Shown here: in pieces, positions 47,332 through 58,731 of the stretch
How the letters are laid out: each line of letters opens with the position of its first letter
Position numbering within the stretch: position 1 is the stretch's first letter
Assembly: GCA_030544235.1 (NCBI GenBank)
Contig: CM060477.1
Location: 3,563,434 to 3,627,433 of the forward strand
From: Lepturacanthus savala
Taxonomy: Eukaryota > Chordata > Actinopteri > Scombriformes > Trichiuridae
Reading direction: 5' to 3'
Length of the DNA stretch: 64,000 nucleotides
Translations under genes and position numbers: made by a program
Notes under the pieces: model-generated
Database searches by the model: none
Told to the model about the DNA's origin: nothing
What the model saw: only the letters and a program-made list of their open reading frames with translations

Positions 47332-49290
47332 AAAGCCTTTGTTGTCTCTACACAACTGATAAACATGGTTTTGTGTTTCTGAAAGCAAACAAGCCCTCAG
47401 ATTCTATTTAAGCCTGGCAGTGGCATGGTAGGAAACAGGCCTCTGGGCTTTGGCATAGGATCACTGTACCTCCTTCATAAGAGGGAAGTGTCTGTGCAAC
47501 CCTTCTACTGGAACCTAGCCACAATGCAGAGAGCCAAAAATGCTACACGGACAATTCCCCTCACTCTGTTTTTAATGGTGGTACACAGAGGCAATAATCA
47601 TAAAAGGCCAGGGTCTCTTTCTGAATGGTAACTGACATTCGTCTCCTACAGTAACCGCAGCCTCAACGCTGGGCAATTTCCCCTCAACATGCAAAACTGT
47701 GGGGACAAAATGTGGGACCTGCCATTCTCCATACATATTAAAGACACTTGTCATCAAGACGTCACCCAGGAGCTATGAGAACAAGAGGTACAGTTCCTCT
47801 GAGACAGACTCAATCACCATCAAAACCATGAAATTAGACCCGGGAAAATATCCTTGTGATGGGAAAAATGCTACACTTTAGTGCATTTTGCATATAAAAA
47901 AAAAACTGAAACGGATGCATGTAAATTGCCCGTGCCACAAAGACAAATTGGTAATTCAGGTTTGGAATGAAAATGACACTAAAGTGCAAAAAGGAAATGG
48001 TGCAGCGTGAAAGGAATAAGGGTTGTTAAAATGTCACATTTGAGATTCTGTGCCTTTAGGAATCGAGATGTATTGTTAGAGGAAATGTGATAAACATGAG
48101 CCAAATGTACAGGGAGCGAGTAGAGCTCCATGTTCCATACCACGTTGTCTTAGTCAACGCGCTCAGAGCAACGCCCACAGAACAGACACAAACTGATGAA
48201 TGCGCAATTTGTGGTCATATACTTCATCACACCTTTCTCTTAGGAACTCAATACATTTTCTCTATAATGACAAAAAAGGAAAATGTACCCACACAATGAC
48301 ATTCAACGCGTAATTCTGGGTAAATGAAAACCAAATGTTGATTTGTTCAAAGCATTGACAAGACCCGAGAAACACATGCTTGTGCATTTGCACTGATAGG
48401 AACCTTCGCTGCAGTTTGCAAGTGGACCAAATCCGTGCTGATTCAACATTACTGATAATGTTTTCAACCACTTTTAATACTGAATTGAGTCTAGAAACAG
48501 TGTCAGCATGGAAAACAATAGGCTGTTTAGCATATATACTGTAAGCAAGCCTTGGATAGATCACTGCCCCCCAAATGGGTGCTGGCGACACTAGCCCCCC
48601 TCCGTTTGTCCCTGGGCTCCTCAGGGCCTAAGACCATTGCCCTCCAGGATGACAAATGGCCTTAATGAAATTGGACAACTCAGCATACATGCATAAGAGG
48701 ATGTTAAATATTGATAGTGAAGATCAACGTAGCAGTGCATATTCCTACTCTTTAATATTTTAAGTGTCAGACAGGCTATTGTCTATCTGTTGGGGGGGGT
48801 AAATCACTGTCTGTGTCCCCTCTTTCTCTCTCTTATTTTGAGACACATATGATGTCCGGGTGTTCACTCAGCTACGGATGAGAGCACCCAGGTTTGTGCT
48901 TTGCATATATGCTCAACAAAAAAAGCCAGTCGTGGGAGGGAGGGAGGAAGGGGGGGGTGCATTCTTTTCATAAATTTTCATCCTGATCAAGTGTGCATTT
49001 GAAAACCACACATGTAAGCAAGCAAATGAAAACCCATATATATGTGTTTAAAGTTTAACAGCCGAGAATCAAAGGCGCATCCTGATAGAGTTTCATTTAA
49101 GGACAAGTGCGCTCTCAAACCTGGCTCCACTGCTGATAAAATTGAACATGATTTTGATCTCTATATCTGAAAGATTTTGTATTAATCCATGCCCTTGTAA
49201 TCTCCTTTGTATCTCCCAGCCTCTAATGTATTAATCAATTTACACTTTCTCAAGTTATGAAAAAAATGTGTAACATCAAATGCCAACACT
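47332..49290. other. No gene seen
   Basis: Unique DNA of even composition with short frames. Blocks around 47620-47760 and 48590-48900 could be regulatory but show no distinctive motif cluster. A G-rich run lies near 48938-48958. Confidence 0.45.
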
Positions 49291-50600
49291 GGCGTATAGA
49301 CGGCGTACTTATCGTGGTGGCGGGGCGCCGCACCTTGAGGGCGTGTCGTCGCGCGGCGCGGTAGGCGAAGGCAAAGATCACATGAATAGCCATTATTCAA
49401 ATCGATTCAAATTAGGGGGGCACTCAAAGTAATCGGCTAATATCCTACAAAAAATCAATTCCACTCCCATTTGGACACAATTGAATGCGTCTGAAGAGGG
49501 CAATTATTAAACACACAGATCAGATCCATAATTGGCGTTGGGAATGGGGGGGGTGGGAGGTGGGGGGTGGTACATTGTCATGAGGGATAATGCACTTCCA
49601 CTGAGCCAAGAGCCACAGCAGACACTTAGCACAGTCTCAGTTAGGGCTGGCAAGGGGATAGGCTGAGGAACTGCCAGGAGTTATATGGTGATGGTGGAGG
49701 TTGGGTGGGATGTGGGTGTTTTTTGGGGGGCACCTAGGGACTTTGCCTATTGGGGCCCAATCCCCTGCAACCCCCTCCAACCCACCCACCTCCCACCACA
49801 TCCCCCCGGAGGCTCGCTTCACTACAGGTCCCTGACACACCGGAGAGATGACCCTGAATCTCATTATGCATACAACCAAAGTATGCCCCCCCCCATCCGC
49901 CACCACCAAAACCGCCGCTGCCGCCACCCTCGCCCCGAATTGCCAGCCGCCCCCCACTAATGCATTTGCATACAGAAGACAGACCAAATAAGGTAATAAA
50001 TCAGCGGCCTATATTCAAATGGTTTGCAGGGAGATTGAAACCCCTGCATACACTACCAAGAGTAAATTCATCCACACGCTGCGGAGCCAGATACCCATTC
50101 TCATCAGCGGACACGGGCATCGCATCCACTGGACACCAAGATATAAATATATATCCCGCTTCATTGCATTGCCGAGCGACGAACTACCTCAATATATCAA
50201 TATACATATGCTTATATCTCATATGCCTTAGGCAAACTAACTGCCTTGGTTATAAGGCTGGGCTTTCATGGCCCCCGAAGGTCACAGCTCATACTGAGAG
50301 AGGGGGACAATTTGAATATTGCACTTAATGTAGGTCTTTGGACACCACCTCTGCCAATTCACTTTGCCTCATCAATAATGAAATTGCCATGAACATGGAA
50401 ATCAAAGTAATTTCCATAAGGTTGGGATTACCGAGGGTTTCAATTTTTCTTTACGCCGCGCCCCAACATGTAATCGACCCCTTTTGCTTTTTTTTGTGCC
50501 GGCGACAAAGTGATATTTTGCTTTAAACTGATGTGATTCACATAATACATGCGGGAAGTGTGTATCGGCGTCGCACATGCTTGATATGGCTGATTATAAA
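49291..50600. promoter_or_regulatory. Large candidate regulatory region, densest in the window
   Basis: About 1.3 kb of unique sequence with many AT-rich factor-type sites: ATTCAAATCGATTCAAATTA (49394-49413), CCATAATTGGCG near 49530, octamer within ATGCATTTGCAT (49960-49971), and a run from 50300 to 50420 with TTTGAATATTGCAC, CATCAATAATGAAATTG and AAAGTAATTTCCAT. A G-rich interruption at 49544-49570 and C-rich one at 49886-49950 lie within. Open frames here (up to 122 codons) overlap in both strands without domain features. Strong candidate for conserved noncoding elements; conservation not testable here. Confidence 0.4.
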
Positions 50601-50717
50601 AAGTCTGAGAATAAATAAATAGGAATGTCTGGCTGCCGTGCATGCTTGAATAGGACACAGTGAGATGGAATAATAAAATCAAATCCTAAACAGAGTAAGA
50701 CGTGTTTGTGCGAGTGA

Positions 50718-50837
50718 GTGTGTGTGTGTGTGTTATGCGTGTGCTGACTGGCACAATAAAGCGGGCCCACTATGATTACATTATGATCTGGTGGAAAATG
50801 AATTCTGTTTAACAAGCCAACCCCCCCCCCCCCCCCC
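50718..50837. repeat. TG run and 17-base poly-C tract
   Basis: A TG run at 50718-50733 and an uninterrupted C run at 50821-50837, followed by CA runs. Simple sequence prone to length change. Confidence 0.9.
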
Positions 50838-51199
50838 TCTATACACACACACATACACACACATAGCCAGCCCCACCTACACACACTTACTTCAATTCCA
50901 TTATTTTCAATAAAAATGTGGAGAAAAAAAGATGCATTTTAAGATACATGCAAATAGCTATCCATCAATCAATTTGTTGGTCCCAAAACTACCATCAAAG
51001 GGGCAGAGGCTGTGAAGTATGCAATTCCCCATCAACAAATGGAGGATTGAAACTGAATCCTTCAAGCTTAATTAATGGGAAGTCTGCCACTATTACTTGG
51101 TTTGTTTAACGCGCCTCACACAGAGGGCAAGTTGTCCTTTTTTGAATCACTGCACCGAATTCCACTTGTTCAACATCACTGAACTGCTTTTCATGCAAA

Positions 51200-51500
51200 A
51201 AAACAATCCATCTCATTTTTAATCCTTTCCTCTCATGGGTCGACATGTCATTATTTTGATCCCCACGTACAATGGCTTCACACATACATATCGCATCGCT
51301 CTGAGTGTGCGGCAGTAATTATCGCGAGGCGGAGATTTCTATTTGTAGAATAGCTACCTACAGTTAGGCAGAGGCACTGAGGCAGTAATTTTCCGATTCA
51401 TCCCAAAGTTCAGCCCCACACCAAATACCGCGCTACTCCAGATAGCCAATTACATCTCGGTAAACAGTGACTGGAAATCCTATTTTTACTGAAGCATCAT
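51200..51500. promoter_or_regulatory. Candidate regulatory block with a 70-base-spaced duplicate site
   Basis: GGCAGTAATT occurs at 51311-51320 and again at 51381-51390, exactly 70 bases apart, each followed by WTC and CpG-containing sequence. The region is otherwise unique and of even composition, with further TAATT/AATTA sites (GCCAATTACATC near 51445). Regulatory role is inferred. Confidence 0.33.
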
Positions 51501-53048
51501 TGCAAATCTATAATGAAAGCTAATAAGAAAAAAAAACACAAAAGTTTGTTCAAAAATGTCAAGCCGGAACTTTCTGTAGGGAACCAAAATGAAAATGAGT
51601 CAATGTTAAATAATGGTTTAATAAAACCCCCTCCAGTGTAAATCCAATGTGAAATTCACCAAAATATGGGAAACTTTTCACCCTCTTGAGCTAATAACTG
51701 GTGACAGGAAGAGGGCTTAAACAAAAGATCAGTCAAGCGTTCATTTGAATATTCAAATCCTTTTTAATAAAAACCTGCTTGATTCATTTCCCATAGATTT
51801 GCCAGAAACACTCATTTTGCATTGGGGGGAGAACATTATTTGATTTTCTTTTAGCAGGAAAGAGAGGAAAAAGGTTTAAGGTCATTGTCCTAAAGTGTGG
51901 GCATTACTGGATGTTCAACTTGTAAATACCTTCCTTACACACCATTCAAACAAAGAGAGTGTACAAAAAACACTTCTAAATGTCAGATTTTCCCAATGAT
52001 GTTTTTCAGGCCACGTTGTCAAGGGAACATTTCCATGTCCTTGTGTATTTAAACAAGCCAGACTTATTTCCAATAGAAAATGGAATGGAACAATAAAAGT
52101 CCTTTTTTTTTTTTTGAGTTTGAAGTTTTGATAGATTTGTTATTGTCTTTAATCTCCTCAGAGTGGCTCAATTAAATGTATAGACTATATCTAATTATAT
52201 AATATTATATAATATGTATAATTAAAAGGAGTTATAATCTCCTTTTATACTGAACTGTTTAAGAGTTTCAAGATGTTATCAGCTGCATAAGACAAAAGGT
52301 TTTCCCTCTGAACTTACTATTTGACTCAATAGATTGAATTCTGATAACACAAAAAGGTCACGTTTTGAGTAATTAACCACCTAAACCCTCAGTTTTTCTG
52401 GTATAAATGATAATAAATCTGGAATATCTCTACATCCAAAGGTTATGAACTTAAACCTGGTATAAAAATAAATCTACAACATGTGAGGTAAATATAGAAG
52501 AGTCAGAATCAAGTTATGTTGATGTTACAGAGCAACAAATTGCAGGAAAAAAATTGTTTTATACTACAGATAAAAATACTTTAATTAAAACTTATAACAA
52601 GACCAAACTGACCTAAATCAGAAAAAAAGACTTCTTCTTCTAATCTGCAATGCAAAGCTCAATAATTAATAAGATAACAGTTTAAAGATCAATTATGTGT
52701 CCATAAATTCATAGTAACCACACTGAGGATCATTGCAGAACATGAAGAATTATTACAAAATTCTGTAAAATTATTAAAAAGAAGATTATAAGGGACCCAA
52801 TTAAATAATTGCTACAGATAAAAACTGTTAATTTAGTGTTGTAGCTGAGGATTTCTCAAGCAATACATGTATAAAACTCAATGCTACCTCTGTATCAGGT
52901 TTTTTTTTTTTATTTTAACAGGTTAAGATGGTTTGTAAAATTTATAATTTTCTTTTATTATTTATGGGAAAAAGTCAACAGGCAACAGATGACTTGTAAT
53001 ACCAACTTTGACCACTAGAGCAAAAACCGAGTGGCCCCAACACAGAGC
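51501..53048. other. No gene seen: AT-rich DNA
   Basis: AT-rich and stop-dense in all frames. A small hairpin TAAAAGGAG/CTCCTTTTA lies near 52223-52247. No other structure. Confidence 0.6.
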
Positions 53049-53340
53049 CTGGAGGCTTGCAGTTCACCAGCAGACTTCCTGGTTCAACTTTGATCGCGCT
53101 TACCGTAGTCGTGGGCGCTCACAGATTTCCTGTGAGTACATCTTGGGTGCACTTGCTTTCGGTTTTAATGTCAAAAAAGTGGTTTATAATCTGGTTAACT
53201 GTTGCCTTGATTACAGCGTGTAGGCTGGTCTCACTGCCTGTGTTGTGTGCAATTACTCTGGTGCGTAAAAAGGTTAACATGCCGGAAATAATACACAAAA
53301 CCACAAGAACAATACCAAAGTAGTAATAAACCAGAATTAT
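53049..53340 (+). repeat. Dispersed repeat family G, copy 2
   Basis: It shares GTTCACCAG at its start and, at 53249-53340, GCAATTACTCTGGTG and GTAATAAACCAGAATTAT with copy 1 at 6225. Copy 2 is longer and diverged. The 88-codon frame across it is considered incidental. Confidence 0.4.
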
Positions 53341-53489
53341 ACTTTAACCAGATGTTTAGCATTCTGGAGATAAAAAAGTCCTCTGTGACGGAAAAAAAAA
53401 TTAAATCTCTGTGGCAAAAACTCCACTCTGGGAATTTCTTCTTTCCTCTGTATGTGGTGTGAACAGGGCTCCCCTGTTCTCAAGGCCTC

Positions 53490-53770
53490 AGCACTCATAA
53501 ACAAAGTGATTTATTCAAACTTTCCATATCAGAATTCTGCTATCTAATTACTTCAGGGGGACAGCATATTCCACTCGCCTATGAGTTATGGAGAATCTTC
53601 TTTATGAGTGAAGTTGATGGAGGATCAGGCGAAGAGCTCATCATAAATCCTCAATAATGCAAACGTTTGAGGAATATCTCAAAATAAAAATGCAAATGTG
53701 ATTAAGAATGGGTTAGCCTGTGCTGATATGGCAGCTTGTATCATCTAAAGAGATGCAGAGCACCTACGGG
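53490..53770. promoter_or_regulatory. Candidate regulatory block with octamer and homeodomain site
   Basis: Unique DNA with CTATCTAATTACTTCAG (53538-53554) and octamer ATGCAAAT (53690-53697). No sustained frame. It ends before a G-rich run at 53769. Role inferred. Confidence 0.3.
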
Positions 53771-55348
53771 AGGGGGGGAGAGAAAAAAGTGCCACATACT
53801 TAGGAGACACTCAAATAAATACATAACATTCACTAGCATATAGATGCTGTATGGTAATATCTCCTTTACAGCACACACAGATGCTTATCTTCCATGCACA
53901 TGCAGATACACACACACACAAATGCACACGCTCGCTTATGAAAATGAAAGTGTGCCCAACATTTTAATCTCACACCTACGTGGCCCTAACAAGGAGGCAT
54001 AAACTTTTAGGAGGGAGGATGAAGTGGAGGCTTGCAGATGCAAATGGAGCGTGCGGAAAATGGCGGAGGTACAATGCGGGAGCTTGTTAGTGAGTGAGAG
54101 GCGAACAGTGAGGACGATCGCGACACCTCGTCACTCGCCTTTTATCTCTTCGTCACCGGCGGATGAAAAATCACTGTGAATCTGCCACATCCGTCCGCAT
54201 TAACATAACAAAGCCTCTCGGAGGAGAAGAGAAAGAAGAGAGAGAGAGGGGTAGAAAGAGGAAGAGAGGAAGAGGGAGGCCGTAATATCCACCGTCCTCC
54301 TCAAATCTGCCCAAAAGTCCAACCGACGTTTGTACAATTGGCAAATCCTCTATGCTTTTGTGCTATTACGATTTATTCTTTTTTTTTATTTCTGCTTCTT
54401 TCTTTCTTCCCCCTCTCTCACTTGGTTTTTCTTACACACGCACACGTTCACACACACATTCACACAGGATACAGACAGTGAGAACAGATGTCGAGCAGCC
54501 ACCTTAAGAAGAGAAGATCCCCCCCCTCCTTCCTCCAATCTAACATCATCTCACCACTCAGCCAGTCTTGTCAACAGAATAGACAGGACACACTTACAGA
54601 CAGGTCTCACTCTTTCTTTGAAAAAAAAAGAAAAAAGCCACAAAAAGGGGGGAAATAAAAAAGAGACTCATCACCTCTCTCTCTTTTTCTATATCGCCAT
54701 TTCTATCCACCGACCCACCTCACCCCAGCAATCGCTCCCTACAAAGCTCATTGGGTGGAAAGAGAGAAAAGAGGAATGGGAAGGAGAGGAAGGAGGGGGG
54801 GAGACATTATGCATATGAAAATGTCCTGAAAGAGGTGTGATTTATGTATGCATTAGATGCAGATTCCATTACGGGCCAGTGGCTCAAGTGAGATCTTTCC
54901 AGGAACACCGAGGCGACCTGATCAAACTCAGTCTCATTACTGGCCATACGGGCAGCAGGGAAACTAGAGAGAGAGAGAGAGAGAGCGGGTGCAACAGAGG
55001 GAGGAGAAAGGGGAGAAAAAAAGAGAAAAGAGGAATAAAGGAGGCATATTTACAACCTGGACACACACACACATATACCTCACCCACAGGGAGAGAGTAA
55101 ATTGCAATCTGCCCTCCAAGACCGCGGCGGATCACAGACAGGCGATCACCTGAAAGACGAGTGAGAGAGAAAGAGCGAGGAAAAGTGTGAATATAAGTGT
55201 GTCTACCTGGCAGCGGCTGTGGATAACTGTGGTCAACTGTAAATACTGCTGGGTGGAGTTTGTGCATCTGTCGACTGCTCATTCTACCTGTGAATAAATC
55301 CTTAAAATACACACGTCTACTGTGTAGTGTAGGCATTCTCAACATACA
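53771..55348. other. No gene seen: simple-sequence-rich DNA
   Basis: It includes a unique block at 54000-54200 with octamer ATGCAAAT (54038-54045) and several CpG, then GA-rich tracts (54220-54280, 54960-55040), a T/C-rich tract (54370-54420) and CA runs. The 162-codon plus frame (54330-54818) and 153-codon minus frame (54884-55345) cross these biased tracts and are rejected as genes. Confidence 0.5.
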
Positions 55349-55700
55349 AGGTGATATCAGGGAAATTGGGCCACTTTTTACTAAATCGCTTGGGACAATA
55401 ACACAATAGCAAATATGCCTTTTCTGTGTATATTCATGATTAATAATGACTGTTTCTGATCATTTTGTGTTGGAATTATGTGATAAAATATCATTATTTA
55501 GACCCTATAAACCTTGAAATATCCACTGTGCCATTTTTTTTCTTCTTTTGGAATGAGCCGTTTCAGGTAAAAAGGATTTAGTCAGATTTGTCATGCCAGG
55601 CTACTACCAGGAACATTTCTGGTTCAGTCTAGATTTGAAGTAATGTTTCAAACCATGTTAGAAACCATAAACTAATCAAATCACCTGTTTCTTGTCAACA
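55349..55700 (-). repeat. Dispersed repeat family E, copy 3
   Basis: An inverted copy of the repeats at 4488 and 43212. It starts GGTGATATCAGGGAAATTGG and includes ATTTTGTGTTGGAATTATGT and TTTCTGGTTCAGTCTAGATT. Read on the minus strand it ends near AACAGGTGATTTGATTAGTT, which it shares with copy 1 but not copy 2. Confidence 0.75.
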
Positions 55701-56066
55701 GTTTGAATATATAGATACTGTTATAGATACCCAGACAATTTAGTGTTTTCCATGAAAAGTCACACTTTGATTCTTCTATTATTTAGTCACACTTTGAGTT
55801 GGAAAATGAATAGAAAATATCTAATAATCTAATAATTTTCCGCTGTGCTAACATGTTAGCATCAAGGGTTTTCTAATCATCCATTAACCTTCTGATGCAA
55901 TGAACAAACACATTGTACCATTAGAACACTGGAGTGATAGTTGCTGCAAATGGGCCTCTTTACACCTATGTAGATATTAATGCACCAAAAACCATATATA
56001 GACATATATCTGTATATGTATATACACACACATATATAGATTTGCAAGTGCATAGGAAGCCCATGG

Positions 56067-56093
56067 TGGAGGAGGAGGAGGAGGAGGAGGAGG
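56067..56093. repeat. GGA triplet repeat, about nine units
   Basis: An uninterrupted GGA run followed by a G run. On the minus strand it gives a run of prolines or leucines in incidental frames. Confidence 0.9.
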
Positions 56094-56159
56094 GGGGTGT
56101 TTGACTTGATAATCACGTGCCTGCTTCGAGATAAGGAAAAAGTGTTTTGTGAAAAGAAA

Positions 56160-56345
56160 ACATGGGCGGCGGTCCTCCATACCGGCTGACCCCGGCGCTG
56201 CAGCCCCCGTGATTGGGGTCGGCCTGGAGATTCCTCTCTGGCCAGCTAATGTGATTGCATCGGAGCAATCCCCTTAAACGCCATCAGCTTCTGATCTGCA
56301 TAGTAATTGGCTCGACTCTCCTTGGACGTGACCTTGAGGGAGGGG
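56160..56345. promoter_or_regulatory. Candidate regulatory block with nuclear-receptor half-site
   Basis: GC-balanced unique sequence with TGACCTTGA (56329-56337), an exact inverse of the extended half-site TCAAGGTCA bound by SF1/ERR-type nuclear receptors, and GATTGC-N6-GCAATC (56253-56270), which includes ATTGCATC. There is no open frame of note. Function inferred. Confidence 0.35.
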
Positions 56346-56731
56346 CCGCTGTCACTCCCGCCGCTCTCTCCTGCAATCATACACATACACACATATACAG
56401 TACATAAACTCACACACACACACACGTAGTGTGTCCATGGAAGCGGGTTTGGACGTATGAGGCGAGGGTGCAGATGTCCTACATGGTTTGTGGGTATTGT
56501 GAGCGTCTATAAGTGAAAAAATGACAAAGAAATCCAGGTGACAGGTGTTAATAATCTACCAGGAAATGGAGATATCTTTGAATCAACATGTATCACAAGA
56601 TAATGACAAAACTAAGCATTGCAGATGTCTGTTTGAGGAGTCAGTTGTGGAAACAGTGTTCGAGGAGCGTTAGCAGGGTTATAGATTAAAGTCGCCTGTG
56701 AAAACAACACTGGAGATGTCCTGAAAGACAC

Positions 56732-57036
56732 TTAAGCCTCATGTTGTGTTGATTTCATGTTAATTAACTTCTCGGTCAAAATTGAGTGTATGTGTGTGTT
56801 CCACCTGATAAATGTAGATGTATCAAAGTTCAATGAATCTGTCATTTTTGACCAAAAATACCAAGATTGTACAAAAGTTGAATAAAACACACAAAATTGT
56901 ATCTAAATTAACACAATTTATTTCGCGTGCTGAAATCCTCTTTGTGGACAAAGTCATGGAATCGTAGGTGAATCTGATCAAATTAACCACATTTTTCAGA
57001 GACAAAAACTTTGAAACGGACAGATTTGATTTAACG
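56732..57036 (-). mobile_element. TTAA-type element, family D copy 2 (one end lost)
   Basis: The left end TTAAGCCTCATGTTGTGTT corresponds to the terminal repeat of the copy at 62067. The interior (TCATTTTTGACC, GAAATCCTCTTTGTGGACAA, GGTGAATCTGATCAAATTAA) matches that copy in reverse. The right terminal repeat is missing; similarity fades near 57036. No coding sequence. Confidence 0.75.
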
Positions 57037-57160
57037 GATAAATGAAGCTGTTCCCATTCTCTAATTCATTGAGAAAGTACAATGACATACACTGAGATAT
57101 CCTCTTTTTTCCCTCCCAAACACCCTGTAACCTTCTCTCTTTTTGTCCTTCTTGCATCAG

Positions 57161-57335
57161 CACTATTTGTTGAAGATCTTAACGAAAGACAAAGAAGCAA
57201 ATGTATATTTTATGAATGCGTGCCTCTGGTTTATCTTCCTTTTGTGGCGGCTTGTGTACACAATCTATAAAAACCGGCTCTCGCAGAGAAAAGGCGCGTT
57301 TCTTCTTCTCCCCGTCCCCCGATGTCAACGACAAG
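57161..57335 (+). other. Exon-like segment with TATA box inside
   Basis: The segment is preceded by a strong acceptor-like tract (CTCTCTTTTTGTCCTTCTTG then CATCAG, ending 57160) and followed by ACAAGGTAAGT, with an excellent donor at 57336-57341. A TATA-box match CTATAAAAACC lies at 57265-57275, about 30 bases before a pyrimidine-rich TTTCTTCTTCTCCCC (57300-57314), so a TATA-driven first exon is an alternative reading. Translation in any frame gives no known domain. No companion exon has been found, so both readings remain hypothetical. Confidence 0.3.
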
Positions 57336-57767
57336 GTAAGTTGTGGCTTTGGCTGGCTTTTTGATATGCATTTCAAACGGGGGAAAAACTTCACAACCAT
57401 AGAGGCTAATTTGCAATGGAGATTTTTTTTTTTTTATTAGTATTATTTTCATTCTCTCTGCTTCGGAAAGCAAAACAGTCAAGGGTGTCAAGCGAGTGAC
57501 AAGTTTGTTTTCCTGTAATGATTTCCGCAAACTTGAGGTCTGTTGTGTTTTGTTCCTTAGACAGTTTGACCTAGTTGGAGTGCGAGCACGTCCCCTCTCG
57601 CTTTCCCTCACTCATGCATTGTTAAAGCCATGGGCCCGTATTAGGCACTCCCAAGTCATCACATGTCAGAAGGAACTAATACAAACCAATGCGTGCGGAT
57701 GGAAATATATGATTTTATTTGCATTTGGAGAAAACCTGGCATTAAAAAAGCCAACTTTAAGTCTTAC

Positions 57768-58719
57768 TTAACCCTCTGTTGCATAGTGTTGCCATATGGA
57801 AACAATCACTATCTTCAATTTTCTAAAAAGCTGTGATAGAAAATCTGTTTTTCCCAGTTAGGTGTGAAAAGAGGGCTTTTATTTTGAAGGACATACAATT
57901 TGTGAGGTCACATGACCAGGATATCCTGTTTGCTCATGGACATTTGACACATGACATGTCTTTTATTCAGAATTTTAGAACGTTTTCACAAAATAAAACA
58001 TTTAGGGTTTTTTTTTTACATTTAATTCAATTTTGACACTATACGTTTGTTTTTGTTCCTAATATGCTAAAAATAGATTTGTTATCATAAGGCAACAATT
58101 TGCAAAATATGGAAAATTCCAGTCCCATTGACTTATATAGCATGTGACTGAGACTCCAACTTTTTCCTACATATTTTTAATATATCTATTATTTAGTAAA
58201 ATAATAAAAACATTCAAAACCTTTTTTTTACCATGTCTAAATAATGTAAAGTAGTGCAAGTCACTCAAACTAATTAACTGCTTGAAAGCTTTGAGTCTAA
58301 TAATAAGCCATTCTCACCTTACCCTCTTTTGTATGAAATATTACTTAGATAGACTAAATATAGACAAAATATTAGATCTATTTAAAAAGAATGAAATGTA
58401 AGAAAAAGTTGTAAACAGTCGCAGGATAGTTTCATGCTATGGAAGTCAATGGAGCTCCATTAGGTTGTATGCATTAGCCTTAGATAGTGAACATTTTTTC
58501 CAAAATTCTGAATAAAAGACAACTTTGGATTTTGAGACAGTGATGCTCACATGTCATCTGTCCATGAGCAAACAGGATATCCTGGTCATGTGACCTCATA
58601 AATTGTATGTCCCTCAAAAATAAAAGCCCCCCTTTCGTGCCTAACTGTAAAAACATGGATTTTATATCACAGCTTTTTAGAAAATAAATGAAGATAAAGT
58701 CACTGCAGCAGAGGGTTAA
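57768..58719 (+). mobile_element. piggyBac-like foldback MITE, family A copy 3
   Basis: It starts TTAACCCTCTGTTGCATAG and ends GCAGAGGGTTAA. Its two arms are long inverted copies of each other: CAGGATATCCTG lies at both 57917-57928 and 58573-58584, flanked by TCACATGACCAGG and CCTGGTCATGTGA. Total length is 952 bases. The right terminus has lost the inner part of the repeat. The 132-codon minus-strand frame within it is not coding. Confidence 0.85.
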
Positions 58720-58731
58720 CCCTCTGCATGG
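58716..58731. mobile_element. Possible second family A terminus abutting copy 3
   Basis: TTAACCCTCTGCATGG follows immediately, sharing the TTAA of copy 3, and equals the start of copy 2 (TTAACCCTCTATTGCATGG) lacking three bases. The joint makes the palindrome GAGGGTTAACCCTC. Too short to be certain. Confidence 0.3.

Noticed and set aside
50317..50331. ATTGCACTTAATG resembling the start of miR-92/25 family
   Set aside because: Only the seed portion matches and no complementary arm is present nearby to form a hairpin.
53057..53323. Hydrophobic 88-codon frame resembling a membrane protein
   Set aside because: Overlaps dispersed repeat G; the matching copy at 6225 does not preserve the frame.
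54330..54818. 162-codon plus-strand open frame
   Set aside because: Built from T/C, CA and A-rich simple sequence; hydrophobic then His/Thr then Lys-rich composition follows the repeats, with no domain.
54884..55345. 153-codon minus-strand open frame
   Set aside because: Passes through GA and CA runs; central part is Leu/Ser repeats from the GA tract.
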